DNA from: Planctomycetota bacterium
Lineage (GTDB): Bacteria; Planctomycetota; UBA8742; UBA2392
NCBI GenBank assembly: GCA_019636215.1
Contig: JAHBXZ010000004.1
Span: 62,001-126,000 of the forward strand
DNA length: 64,000 nucleotides
Direction: 5' to 3'
Part shown: positions 9,301 through 16,932 of the stretch, in pieces
How the letters are laid out: each line of letters opens with the position of its first letter
Position numbering within the stretch: the stretch's first letter is position 1
Notes under the pieces: model-generated
The model's database searches: none
What the model saw: only the letters and a program-made list of their open reading frames with translations
What the model was told of the DNA's origin: nothing
Program-made: the position numbers and the translations under genes

Positions 9301-11067
9301 ACCTGGCTTGAGCGGCAGTTTCCACCAGCCGCGCGGCCGGCAGCACCCGCTGACCCGGGGCTGCTGGCGGCACTGGCCGCGATGACCGCAGATCCACTGC
9401 AGCCACCCACCGCAGCGCAACTCGCCCAGCTTGCCGTGGAGCAGCTTGCGTCATTGTGCCGGGCCGACGCCGGCTGCCTGATTGAAGAAGTCGGCGGCGG
9501 CATGACCGGTAACCCGGCGTTGCGAGAGACCTGTGAACAGGCGCTGGCCCAGGGCGAGAGCATTGACCCGCAGGCCTGCGCGGTTTCGCTGCGAAGCACG
9601 CGCGCCGCGCTGGCTGTTGCAGCCGGGCCCGAAGTGGTGGCAACACTGGCGGCGGTGGCAGCAAGACTGGATGAGTTGCTGGCGGTCTCGGCCGCGCGGA
9701 TCGAGCGCGACCAGAACCGCCGCCGCTTGCGCGCACTGGCTGCGGCGGGCTGGATACTGGGGGAAAGCACGGGCTTCGGGCAGCGGCTTGGCGGCCTGGC
9801 GGCGTTGATCGCCGCCGAGGCCGGGGCCGATGCCGTGGAGCTGGCCTTGATGCGCCGGGGGCGTGCCGTGCTTGCCACAAGCCGTGTGGCCGAGCATCGC
9901 TGGGAATGGGCGCGCCGCGTGGACGACGTACTGGAGCTGCGCCTGCGGGCCGGCGGCGGAGCGCGTGATGTGCTCGAGCGCGCCGTGGATGCCGCGGCGC
10001 TTGCGCTGGCGGAGTCATTGCGCCGGGCGCCGGAGGCCCTGCGCGCGGAACTTGGGCGCGCCCAGGCTGGTGAAGTCGCCTTTGCTGCCGGCGAGCCGCT
10101 GGGCGGCAGCCCGGCTGCCCTGCGCCTGGCCGAGACAATCACGCGATTTGCGGATCTTGACCTTACGGTTGTGATCACTGGCCCGCCCGGCAGCGGCAAG
10201 GACCTTGCGGCCCGGGCGCTGCACCAGGCAGGTGCCCGCGCGCGCCTGCCACATGTGGTGGTGGACTGCGCCACGCTTCGCCCCGAAACGGCGGCCAGTG
10301 AACTGTTCGGCCACGTGCGCGGCGCGTTCACAGGCGCCGGGGCGGACCATGTGGGCCTGCTGCAGGCGGCCGGTCGCGGCACAGTGCAGCTGGACAACCC
10401 GGCGGAACTTCCCGGCGCGATCCAGGCGATGCTGTTGCGGGCGCTGCAGCAAAGGCGTTTTCTGCCCGTGGGCGGATTGTCGGAACGCGACCTGCATGCC
10501 CGCATCGTGGTGACCAGCGAGATTTCGCCCGACGAACTTGCCGCGCAGGGTCGCCTGCGGCCGGACCTCGCGCAGCGGCTGTCAGGACTTGGACTTCACC
10601 TGCCGCCACTTGCCGAGCGTGGCGAGGACGCGGTGTTCCTGGCGCGGCACTTCGCGCGCGAGACCGGCCGTGAACTGGGCCGCCCCGCGCGGCTGTCGCG
10701 GCCGGCCGAGGCCTGGGTGGCCGCGCAGGCCTGGCCCGGCAATGTGCGCGAATTGCGGTCGGCCGTGGCCCGCGCCGTGGTGATGTGCCAGGGCGGCCAG
10801 ATCACGCCTGAGGACCTGCGCAGTGCCGATGCCGACCAGGCCGCATCGCTGCTGAGACTGCCGCCGGGCATGCCCGGTGTCGCGATGGCGGGGCGGCTGG
10901 TGCTGGCTGTGCTGCGTGAACTGGGCGATGCCGCGCCACAGGACCTGGTGCGGCGCCTGGGGCTGTCGCGCACAACGGTTTCCACCGCGCTGTCGGAGCT
11001 CGCCCGTCGCGGCCTTGCCCAAAGGCGTGGCCGCGGCCGCGCAACCCGGTACGCGCCGGCGGGCTAG
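6331..11067 (+). CDS. large sigma-54-type AAA+ regulator with degenerate kinase/NTPase N-terminus, helical repeats, GAF-like region and winged-helix end
   Basis: A 1578-residue protein. The GTG at 6331 sits six bases after GGAG; the TTG at 6325 is an unlikely alternative. Residues about 20-190 follow a protein-kinase layout without catalytic residues: 'LLLEVPPQGRRLA' resembles the hinge, 'GLAPRELDPHSMWL' sits where HRDLKPxN is expected, then 'LGFLLARLAGRR'. Residues about 200-370 resemble an AAA-type sensor NTPase with no intact Walker A. TPR-like helical repeats follow to about 1000, and a GAF-like region at about 1015-1240. The sigma-54 interaction domain has Walker A GPPGSGKD (about 1284), an intact GAFTGA loop (about 1331), an atypical Walker B ending LDN instead of DE, and WPGNVREL. 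The C-terminus is an ArsR/MarR-like winged helix instead of the usual Fis-type HTH. The gene stands alone and presumably senses a signal and acts on sigma-54 promoters. Confidence 0.75.
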   Translation: MTARLELPSFLSVGQGRIRPWQDQVLLRHRRGLLVLRELGHEEAARTLRLRVAAPLAFGAVAGLAVSGDRALLLEVPPQGRRLARAPQGQSVAPQVALLAWQLAGAGLAPRELDPHSMWLHGGRLQLSVEPVPGTEAQSAASLGFLLARLAGRRSTSALRAPALAELVWRAVGADGAAKSMIRAALSPLPDAAALEALCATGLSLAAEGGLPVVIPAPDGASARGLGALACAAALQSRRHLLPEGLDADGAVALRTFDDLDQAEHWLSRVRGPALCVLQAEPDEAETRLAHSARVLRWPAPGRAALAAWLRPLHAAPELVAERLLPLLERNAFGARRLVLALLETAGAQLSAGTPAITVSWHDELAAMSAARGVNVIHPSASRLALYLSLSPHGLAAEAVDGNRELGRAAEVLAATGLAARRGSLWVPLGAMPAADVDAAGRRAACEWLAGREHFCPHPPGLRRSGWLLALRLRGGDLGAWQDTGGERLFLELTQARLHADALALCEAHAAGCARFGAGPPDVAVLLAARDLASAYWSPRRARRLLRLWARGYQGPWLALLLALRAQVERQLAGPEQWMPLVDRVRSLAPGLARLPREQALLAAAIACCFENPGTALELLRGVGEEPAQSARLLGRARALYVRAHCAFVAIQSAECLDLLQQAREALHPRGYAPLLARWEGEVEAMLVNAHGVATFFARGVDESLQSLRALHQRHGCLQDIVSRAVVNQYLFRLRLREIGSLDAADVETVLAEARPDNRRGYLIVLYQLSENAAYRGDTAIVRQLGARMQALQAVGVSPMAWAGWVRHNALRLALAGDFAGALRWWRQAGVWRLPEPWRSRMNHLRLGERGLLRLLAGKFGPARRDLHRATEALVAMSAGGRATGFHSVSVALGLLESIRPTGEELEDLQTMGSRGYHLPRLVASLAQCHESADWQPLAAVAEDDPAPVLWRSMVLAWGAMLASRRAGRQAAQLAQAALALVPTDAPLLRTWLERQFPPAARPAAPADPGLLAALAAMTADPLQPPTAAQLAQLAVEQLASLCRADAGCLIEEVGGGMTGNPALRETCEQALAQGESIDPQACAVSLRSTRAALAVAAGPEVVATLAAVAARLDELLAVSAARIERDQNRRRLRALAAAGWILGESTGFGQRLGGLAALIAAEAGADAVELALMRRGRAVLATSRVAEHRWEWARRVDDVLELRLRAGGGARDVLERAVDAAALALAESLRRAPEALRAELGRAQAGEVAFAAGEPLGGSPAALRLAETITRFADLDLTVVITGPPGSGKDLAARALHQAGARARLPHVVVDCATLRPETAASELFGHVRGAFTGAGADHVGLLQAAGRGTVQLDNPAELPGAIQAMLLRALQQRRFLPVGGLSERDLHARIVVTSEISPDELAAQGRLRPDLAQRLSGLGLHLPPLAERGEDAVFLARHFARETGRELGRPARLSRPAEAWVAAQAWPGNVRELRSAVARAVVMCQGGQITPEDLRSADADQAASLLRLPPGMPGVAMAGRLVLAVLRELGDAAPQDLVRRLGLSRTTVSTALSELARRGLAQRRGRGRATRYAPAG

Positions 11068-11269
11068 AGCATTTTCACAGTTCGTTTGCAGGCTTCCGCT
11101 TGCGGCGGGCTTCGCATCTCTGCGTCGCGCTCCCTCGGCCCCTTGAAAACGCGGTGCGTTTTCGAGCCGTTGCGCTGCAACCCTCCAGCCACGCCTGCGT
11201 CCGCGCTCCTTGATCTGCTCGCCCGGCGCGGCGCGGACTCTCTGCAAACAAACAGCGAAAAAGCTTTAG
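11065..11269. repeat. small element with imperfect terminal inverted repeats between convergent stop codons
   Basis: The 35-base left end (11065-11099) is an imperfect inverted copy of the right end (11231-11269). Both carry the core CTGCAAAC...AAC...GAAAA...GCT read outward. The left end includes the TAG of the large regulator and the right end includes the TAA of panB, so the element exactly fills the gap between convergent genes. A third copy lies at 56064-56101. No ORF inside looks real. The structure could be a MITE-like remnant or a repeat-derived bidirectional terminator. Confidence 0.6.
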
Positions 11270-12051
11270 TAGCTGTGTTCTTTGGCGGGGAACCCGCCGT
11301 CTTCGACATCGGCCTTGTATTGCCTGAGCGCCTTCAGGGCCTGCTCGTCGAAGTTCATGTAACGCTTGAGAAACTTGGGGCTGAAGTCCGGGCTGAACCC
11401 GAGCATGTCAAAGAACACCAGCACCTGCCCGTCAGTGTGCGGGCCGGCGCCAATGCCGATGGTAGGCACGTTGACGGCGGCGCTGACTTCTTTGGCAATC
11501 GCTGCGGGCACCATCTCCAGCACAATCGCAAATGCACCGGCCTTCTGCAGCAGCCGGGCCTCGTCGATGAGTTCTGATTTGTCCTTGTTCAGGCGCGGGC
11601 CGCTGGTCTGGTTGATGCTTTGAGGTGTGAAACCCAGGTGGCCCATGACCGGGATGCCGACTTCACCCATGCGTTCCACCAGCGGCAGAACCGACTTGCC
11701 GCCCTCCAGCTTCACGGCATTGGCACCAGCCTTGAGAAACGCAATTGCGTTGCTTACGCCCTGGTCGGTGCTGACCTGGTAGCTGCCAAACGGCATGTCG
11801 CCTACGACCAGGCAGTGTTGCGTGCAGCGAGCGACAATCTCGGTGTGGTAAAGCATGTGCTGCATTTCCACGCCCAGGGTGTCTGGCCTGCCCTGCACCG
11901 TGGTGCCAAGGCTGTCGCCGACCAGCGCGATATCGATTTCTGCGCGATCGACCAGCCGTGCCGAAAATGCGTCGTAGGCCGTGACCATGGACAGCTTGAA
12001 GCCGCCATCGACCTTGTTGTGGATGTCGCGGATGGTAAGGCGCTTTTGCAT
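11266..12051 (-). CDS. panB: 3-methyl-2-oxobutanoate hydroxymethyltransferase (ketopantoate hydroxymethyltransferase)
   Basis: A 261-residue protein of normal PanB length. It transfers a hydroxymethyl group from 5,10-methylenetetrahydrofolate to alpha-ketoisovalerate, the first committed step to pantothenate and coenzyme A. Family landmarks are visible: 'MVTAYDAFSARLVD' at the N-terminus, metal ligands in 'LVGDSLGT' and 'VVGDMPFGSY', 'NAVKLEGG', and 'VLEMVP' with the catalytic Glu. The C-terminus 'FSPDFSPKFLKRY' is typical. No panC or panD is adjacent. The upstream gene on the same strand is separated by a 30-bp-stem inverted repeat, so panB is probably transcribed on its own. The TAA stop lies inside the repeat element at 11231-11269. 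Confidence 0.95.
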   Translation of the reverse strand: MQKRLTIRDIHNKVDGGFKLSMVTAYDAFSARLVDRAEIDIALVGDSLGTTVQGRPDTLGVEMQHMLYHTEIVARCTQHCLVVGDMPFGSYQVSTDQGVSNAIAFLKAGANAVKLEGGKSVLPLVERMGEVGIPVMGHLGFTPQSINQTSGPRLNKDKSELIDEARLLQKAGAFAIVLEMVPAAIAKEVSAAVNVPTIGIGAGPHTDGQVLVFFDMLGFSPDFSPKFLKRYMNFDEQALKALRQYKADVEDGGFPAKEHSY

Positions 12052-12065
12052 GGGGGCAGGATAGC

Positions 12066-12152
12066 AGCAGGAGCCCGAAGCGTTAGCGACGGGTCGAATC
12101 TGTAATGTCGTCCATGCAGCCGGACCCGTCGCTTACGCTCTGGGCTCCTGCT
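12066..12152. repeat. long inverted repeat of the AGGAGCCC/AAGCGTAAGCGA family
   Basis: Two 30-base arms (12066-12095 and 12123-12152) pair with about three mismatches around a 27-base loop. The right arm ends directly at the TGA of the upstream minus-strand gene and the left arm is 14 bases from the panB start. The arm core, read as AGCAGGAGCCC...AGCGTAAGCGACGGG, recurs as a single copy at 33031-33058 and more loosely at 26363-26389. It may act as a terminator or mRNA-end stabiliser and is probably a mobile or amplified intergenic repeat. Confidence 0.65.
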
Positions 12153-13070
12153 TCACGCATTGCTGAGGACTCTGCGGCGGATGCCGGTGTCGATGCTCTT
12201 GTCCGTGACCGGGTCAATGGCGCGGATCAGGTCGGCAATCAGGATGTCGAGAAAGCCGATCACCGCCGAGTTGAACAGCGGCGCGTCAAAGGCAACGCCG
12301 AATTCCTCGCTCATGGCCTTCAGCACCCGCGAGCACTGCTGGTTGGAGCGCTTCAAGTGGCGCTTGAGCAGCGTGTCCAGGGTCAACTGGATCTTGATAC
12401 GGTCGGGCATGTCCAGCGCGGTGGCCACCACGTCGCGCACCTTCGGAAAGTAGATGTCGAATTTGCTCTGGCGCGCAAAGCGCACACTGCCCACCGGCGC
12501 GCCTCGCGCAGGCCCATCGGCACCGCAATGCCCGCACTGCTGCGCGCCCACGGTCGGGAACAGCGAATGGCACTTCGTGCAGGTCGGGTGCACCCGCACC
12601 ATGGCCTCTACGCCGTCGTGTGTCGGGGCCAGCTTCACGCAGTGGCGAAGGCTGCGGGCCGCAGAATCCAGTTGGCCAAGTTCAACCTGCGCCCGCGTGC
12701 GCCGCAGCCACAGTTCAATGTTTACGGGGTCGCGCTTGAGGCCGCTGGCGGTGGCCTTCAGCGCGCCTTCATGGTTGCCCAGCGCGCGCAGGTAATCCGC
12801 CAGCTGGATCCACGCATCTGATCGATCCGGGGCGGCCACAGCAACTGCGCCCAGCCGCGACGAAACGCGTTGCCTCCGCGCCAGAACTTCATCTTTGTTG
12901 CCGGCCTGGTTTTCCCAGGCGCGGCGCGCGACCTCAAGCTCGAAGGTCACAGGATCCAGTTCGCGGGCCTGGTTCAGGGTTTGTTCAGCCCGTGAAGCAT
13001 CACCAACCATGGCGGCCTTGCCGCTTTGGTCTACCAGTTGCGCGATGGTGTCTTCGTGGCGTGTGTTCAA
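12153..13070 (-). CDS. TPR protein with internal zinc-ribbon-like motif, unknown function
   Basis: A 305-residue protein I cannot assign. Residues about 5-165 are TPR-like helical repeats ('AWIQLADYLRALGNHEGALKA', 'LWLRRTRAQVELGQLDSAA'). Residues about 175-198 hold a four-cysteine motif, CTKC then CGHC, suggesting a structural zinc ribbon. The C-terminal 100 residues are helical with no recognised motif. There is no signal peptide, so it is probably cytoplasmic and scaffold-like. The start is uncertain: the longest frame begins with TTG at 13070 without a clear ribosome-binding site, and an ATG 20 codons later is possible. It lies 140 bp downstream of the proline-rich gene and the PAS-cyclase on the same strand, so a shared transcript is possible. 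Confidence 0.6.
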   Translation of the reverse strand: MNTRHEDTIAQLVDQSGKAAMVGDASRAEQTLNQARELDPVTFELEVARRAWENQAGNKDEVLARRQRVSSRLGAVAVAAPDRSDAWIQLADYLRALGNHEGALKATASGLKRDPVNIELWLRRTRAQVELGQLDSAARSLRHCVKLAPTHDGVEAMVRVHPTCTKCHSLFPTVGAQQCGHCGADGPARGAPVGSVRFARQSKFDIYFPKVRDVVATALDMPDRIKIQLTLDTLLKRHLKRSNQQCSRVLKAMSEEFGVAFDAPLFNSAVIGFLDILIADLIRAIDPVTDKSIDTGIRRRVLSNA

Positions 13071-13211
13071 GGCAATCTGACGTTGTGTAACCGGAATGGC
13101 ATGAATTTACCTCAATGCACAGCGAAAGGACAACAGGGCGTCGGGAACTGAAAAGGCCGGGGGCCAGGGAAACGCCACTTGCTTTGCAGAACACCGACCT
13201 GCCAGCCCGCT

Positions 13212-14588
13212 TTACAGCTCGAGTTCCGATTCACCTTTCATGCGTGCTTCCAGGGCCGCGCGCTCGCGCTTTCCGGTGTCTTCCACTTCGCTGTCAGCGG
13301 CCTCGCCAACACGGCGCGCGTCGTCACGCGAACAAAACAGGATGCGGCCGTCGGCCAGCACGATTTCGACCCCGGCCGGCCGTGTACGAACCTGCTTGAT
13401 CTCCAGCGGCTCGACTTTGGATTCATTCTTGACGCTGGTGGCGTTCTGGCGGGCGACCTTCTTGCGGCGTTCCTCGGCCCTGGTGCGTCCGCCCTCAATG
13501 TAAGGGGCGAAACGATCCATGAAGCCATCAAACTCGCGCATCACTTCTTCGTATGCGGCTTCGTCCAGGGTTTCGCCGCGTTCGCCGATGTAATCGCCAA
13601 ACACGTTGCTCATGGTGTTGATCGCGCTGCCGATGCGCTTGTCCAGCGGGTTGTTCTTCTGGCCCAGCCATGGCGCGCTGCCGGTGCTTTCGGCCTGGGT
13701 CTTCAGGCCGTAGGTCGTGATCACGGCGCGTTCGTAGTTGTCGGTGAAGCCCGCCAGCGCCTGGCTGGCCAGGCTGGTGCTTTCCAGCATGCGCACGGCG
13801 TTCAATGTCAGGCCGACCAGCAGGTTGCCACAGCGGATGGAAGTGATGCGTTTTTCGGCGTTGCCGTGCACCTGCTGCAACACGCGCTCGACCAGGTCGG
13901 CGGCAAGTTCTGCCGCGCGAACGCCGCACAGCACGGGGCGCGAGGTAAACTGCCCCACGACGACCGCCACATACAGCGCGTGGGCGATGTCGACCATGTA
14001 CTCCTGGACGACTTCTTTCTCCATGCGCTGGAGAGATTCGGGCACCAGGCCGCGCACGCGCGGCATCAGCTTTTCGTCGAACTCGGCAATGTTCAGGCCT
14101 TCGTCGCGCTTGAGTGCGAAGCGGATGATGAAGGGAATCAGTTCTTCAATGGTTGTCGGCTGCTTCTTGGCAGGCGGCGGCGCATCGACGACTGCACCTG
14201 CGACGGCGCCCGGTGAAGTAGACGGGTTGCGTGGCGCCCGCACCGCGGGCTGGCTGGGTTTGCGTTCGGCGGGCTGCTCGGGCTGGCTGGTGCGGCGCGT
14301 GGGTGGCGCGGCGCTGGGGCGCGATCCCGTCTGCGGCGGGCCGGCGCCTGGCAGGGGCTTGCGACCTTGCGGAAGGGCCGGGCGCTGCTTGGCCTGTTCA
14401 ATGAAATTGGGCGGGCGTTGCGCGGCGCGACCCTGTGCCAGAAAGTTCGGTGGCTGCGGTGCATCGGGTGCCGCCGGCGGCGGCACGCGCTTGCCCGGCA
14501 ACGGCGCGCGCGCCTGGGCCGGGTTCACGGGCACCGAGCCGCGCTTGGGCGGCTGGAACTTGGGGTTGCGGTTTTCAGGCGCCGACAT
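13212..14588 (-). CDS. proline-rich cytoplasmic protein co-transcribed with cyclase, unknown function
   Basis: A 458-residue protein. Residues 1-140 are a Pro/Ala/Gln/Arg-rich, probably disordered stretch with repeated 'PPNF' and 'PAQ..RAPLP' patterns. Residues about 145-360 form an unrecognised helical domain with 'RVRGLVPESLQRMEKEVVQEYM', 'HALYVAVVVGQF' and 'MSNVFGDYIGERGETLDEA'. The end is charged. No signal peptide or membrane helix is evident. Its ATG lies only three bases after the stop of the upstream PAS-cyclase, so the two are almost certainly translated from one mRNA. It may be a partner or effector of that cyclase, which is inference from position only. Confidence 0.6.
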   Translation of the reverse strand: MSAPENRNPKFQPPKRGSVPVNPAQARAPLPGKRVPPPAAPDAPQPPNFLAQGRAAQRPPNFIEQAKQRPALPQGRKPLPGAGPPQTGSRPSAAPPTRRTSQPEQPAERKPSQPAVRAPRNPSTSPGAVAGAVVDAPPPAKKQPTTIEELIPFIIRFALKRDEGLNIAEFDEKLMPRVRGLVPESLQRMEKEVVQEYMVDIAHALYVAVVVGQFTSRPVLCGVRAAELAADLVERVLQQVHGNAEKRITSIRCGNLLVGLTLNAVRMLESTSLASQALAGFTDNYERAVITTYGLKTQAESTGSAPWLGQKNNPLDKRIGSAINTMSNVFGDYIGERGETLDEAAYEEVMREFDGFMDRFAPYIEGGRTRAEERRKKVARQNATSVKNESKVEPLEIKQVRTRPAGVEIVLADGRILFCSRDDARRVGEAADSEVEDTGKRERAALEARMKGESELEL

Positions 14589-14591
14589 GCG

Positions 14592-15800
14592 TTACCCCGG
14601 GTCGTAGGCCAGTGTCGCAACTGTCACCGCTTCGGCAATGCCTTTCACCTCAATCTGTGCCTTGGTGCGGAACTTGATCGGGATGGCAATGCGCGCGGGG
14701 TTCTGCTTTGCGTACTTGCTGATTTCCTGCACGGTGCCAAGGCTGGCCAGCACTTCGTTACCAGCGGCGAAGCTGCACAACCGCGCCGAAAGATTCACAT
14801 GGTGGCCAAGCGTCGTGTACTGGTTGGCCTTCTGGCCGCCGAACATGCCCAGCAGCATGTCGCCGCTGTTGATGCCCACGCCCAGCGTCAGGATTTCGGG
14901 GTGCTTGTCCAGCAGCGGCTGCGGCAGCAGGCCGTTCTGGATCCACAGCCGGCGGGTGCGCTGCATGCTCTGCTGCAGGTCCACGGCAAACTTCACCGCG
15001 TTGTAGGCGTGGCCTTCGCTGGGCAGCGGCGCGCCGAACAGCGCCATCACCTGGTCGCCCACGAATTTGTCCAGCGTGGCGTCGTTGGCCTCAATGGCCC
15101 GCATGCAGACATCCACAAACTCGTTGAACACCTGCTGCACAACCGGCGCGTCCACCGCCTCGCAGAAGGTGGTGAAACTGCGCAGGTCGGCAAACAGCAC
15201 GCTCATGGTGCGCTTGTGGCTCAGAAACGGGTCTTCACTGGAATCCAGCAGCCGTTCCACGATGCGCGGGCTTACCAGGCGTTCAAAGAACTGGCGCGTG
15301 GTGCGCAGCCGCGATATGTCTTCCACCGTGACGGTGCCCTGGCCCTCGGCCCAGACGGCCTTGAACTGGTAGAACTGCGGGCGTCCTGTAATCACGTCCG
15401 GGCGCTCGGCCTCAAAAATTTCCTCGCCGCGGCTTTCGTGGGCATCCTGCAGCAGTGTGCGAAACACGCCGGGCGCCCAATCCAGGTTATCGAACTCGCT
15501 CAGTGGCGGCTTCTGGTTGACGATGTCCTTGTTCACGCCCAGGAATTCTGCCATGCGTGAGTTGATGCGTATCACGCGCCAGCGTTCGTCTACAATAAGA
15601 TAGCTGACACTCAGGCCGGCAATCGTCGCCTGGGCCTGGGGCACCCGGGTGTGGCCGAAACTCGTAAGGTTGCCCAGCGTCATGCTGCCCTGCATCTGGC
15701 CGCCTGTAAGCAGCATGAGTTTGCGGCGTAATTGCTCGTTCTCGGCCTGCAAGAGGTCGAGTTTTTCCTGCAACGCCTTGGCGTCTGACTTCCCGAGCAT
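14592..15800 (-). CDS. class III adenylate/guanylate cyclase with N-terminal coiled coil and PAS domain
   Basis: A 402-residue protein. A short coiled coil (about 5-30) leads into a PAS domain at about 60-165 ('VSYLIVDERWRVIRINSRMAEFLG'), then a class III nucleotide cyclase catalytic domain at about 200-395. The metal-binding Asp lies in 'VLFADLRSFTTF', a second Asp in 'DKFVGDQVMALFG', and the transition-state region is 'HHVNLSARL'. It is expected to make cAMP or cGMP from ATP or GTP in the cytosol, with PAS as the sensor; substrate preference is unclear. It is the first gene of a tight pair with the proline-rich protein at 13212-14588 and is divergent from infC. Confidence 0.88.
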   Translation of the reverse strand: MLGKSDAKALQEKLDLLQAENEQLRRKLMLLTGGQMQGSMTLGNLTSFGHTRVPQAQATIAGLSVSYLIVDERWRVIRINSRMAEFLGVNKDIVNQKPPLSEFDNLDWAPGVFRTLLQDAHESRGEEIFEAERPDVITGRPQFYQFKAVWAEGQGTVTVEDISRLRTTRQFFERLVSPRIVERLLDSSEDPFLSHKRTMSVLFADLRSFTTFCEAVDAPVVQQVFNEFVDVCMRAIEANDATLDKFVGDQVMALFGAPLPSEGHAYNAVKFAVDLQQSMQRTRRLWIQNGLLPQPLLDKHPEILTLGVGINSGDMLLGMFGGQKANQYTTLGHHVNLSARLCSFAAGNEVLASLGTVQEISKYAKQNPARIAIPIKFRTKAQIEVKGIAEAVTVATLAYDPG

Positions 15801-15987
15801 GAGGTTTGGTTAAGCCCGCGTGAGCAGCACCATGTTGACTTGTGTCAGCAACGTGCGCCAGCCGTTGGATACGCGGTTCAGGGCACCGGGCATGGACCCC
15901 GTGCTGGGTCAGGCCTGGCCATGCGCCAGGCCCGATGCCCTAAACACGTCATTGCGCCCTTCTGCCCCTTCGCGTTTGGCGCCGGGC

Positions 15988-15996
15988 TGCTATATT
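15988..15996 (+). promoter_or_regulatory. extended -10 promoter upstream of infC
   Basis: TGC followed by TATATT (TATATT at 15991-15996) forms an extended -10 box 35 bases upstream of the infC ATG. No good -35 box is visible at 17 bp, which is common for extended -10 promoters. A GGCCTGG/CCAGGCC inverted repeat lies further upstream at 15912-15932. Confidence 0.45.
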
Positions 15997-16031
15997 CGCA
16001 TTCGTTGCGTTCTTGAGGACACGCCGACCAC

Positions 16032-16766
16032 ATGAGTTTTAAACGCCGTCCGCCCCCCGGGGGCGAAGCCCCTGTTCGCGGGGGTTCTTCCGAACACCGC
16101 ATCAATCGACGCATCCGCGTCCCGCGCGTTCAGATTATCGACCATGAAGGTGCCAACCGTGGCGAAATGGACACGGATGCCGCCCTGCGTCTGGCCGAAG
16201 AAAACGGCCTGGACCTGGTCGAGATTGTGCCCAATGCGCGCCCGCCGGTGTGCAAGATCATGAACTATGGGCAGTACAAGTATAAGCAGAAGAAGAACGC
16301 CAAGAACAGCAAGGGCCACCAGGCCAAGATCAAGGGTGTGCGCCTGCACCCGAATACGGCCGACCACGACGTGAACGTGTGGCTCAAGCGCAGCAAGGAC
16401 TTTCTTGAGCGCGGCGACAAAGTGCTGATTGCGGTCTGGTTCAAGGGCCGTGAAATCGCCCACAAGGAACGCGGTACGGAGATCCTGCAGAAGTTCGTCG
16501 ATGAACTGAAGGACCTGTGCAAGATCGAGCAGAACATGCGCATGGAAGGCAAGCGCATGATCCTGCTGCTGGCGCCGCTGACCCAGGAAGAAAAGAACGC
16601 CAAAAAGCGCGAGGCCGCAGCCCAGGCCAAAGGCCCAACGGTCAACAAGCCACCTGCCCCGCCCGCTGCACCCGCAGGCGCAACCCCGGCCGCAGGAACC
16701 GCCCCGGCGCCTTCCACGGCGCCACAAACCGCGGCGGCCGGCCAGACAGCCCCGACAGCGAAGTAA
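16032..16766 (+). CDS. infC: translation initiation factor IF-3
   Basis: A 244-residue protein, longer than the usual 170-180. IF-3 binds the 30S subunit, checks the initiator tRNA and codon, and prevents premature 50S joining. The N domain is clear ('HRINRRIRVPRVQIID', 'LDLVEIVPNARPPVCKIMNYG'), followed by the linker 'YKQKKNAKNSKGH' and a C domain with 'DHDVNVWLKRSKDFLERGDKV'. A leading proline/glycine-rich segment of about 20 residues and a tail of about 50 residues rich in Ala, Pro and Thr are additions. The tail is low-complexity and probably disordered. A strong terminator follows directly, so infC is uncoupled from rpmI-rplT, unlike the usual operon. Confidence 0.95.
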   Translation: MSFKRRPPPGGEAPVRGGSSEHRINRRIRVPRVQIIDHEGANRGEMDTDAALRLAEENGLDLVEIVPNARPPVCKIMNYGQYKYKQKKNAKNSKGHQAKIKGVRLHPNTADHDVNVWLKRSKDFLERGDKVLIAVWFKGREIAHKERGTEILQKFVDELKDLCKIEQNMRMEGKRMILLLAPLTQEEKNAKKREAAAQAKGPTVNKPPAPPAAPAGATPAAGTAPAPSTAPQTAAAGQTAPTAK

Positions 16767-16782
16767 CGAAAACGACCAAGCA

Positions 16783-16806
16783 ACCCGGGCCCGCAAGGGC
16801 CCGGGT
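16783..16806 (+). terminator. strong hairpin terminator after infC
   Basis: A perfect 10-bp stem, ACCCGGGCCC and GGGCCCGGGT, around GCAA lies 17 bases after the infC stop and is followed by AGTGTTT. It separates infC from the next module. Confidence 0.75.
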
Positions 16807-16872
16807 AGTGTTTGGCGGCCGTTTGGTCGGAAGGCCTGCACCACTCGGTGGCGAGTTCCAACCAGACCAGCC

Positions 16873-16901
16873 CTGACTGCACGCTCAAGTGTGTGTACAA
16901 T
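16873..16901 (+). promoter_or_regulatory. sigma-70-like promoter for the small insert between infC and rpmI
   Basis: CTGACT at 16873-16878, a 17-bp spacer and TACAAT at 16896-16901. The downstream gene starts 31 bases after the -10 box. It is one of the best promoter matches in the window. Confidence 0.55.
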
Positions 16902-16932
16902 GCTGGTGTTTGACAGGATCAGAGAGCAAAGC

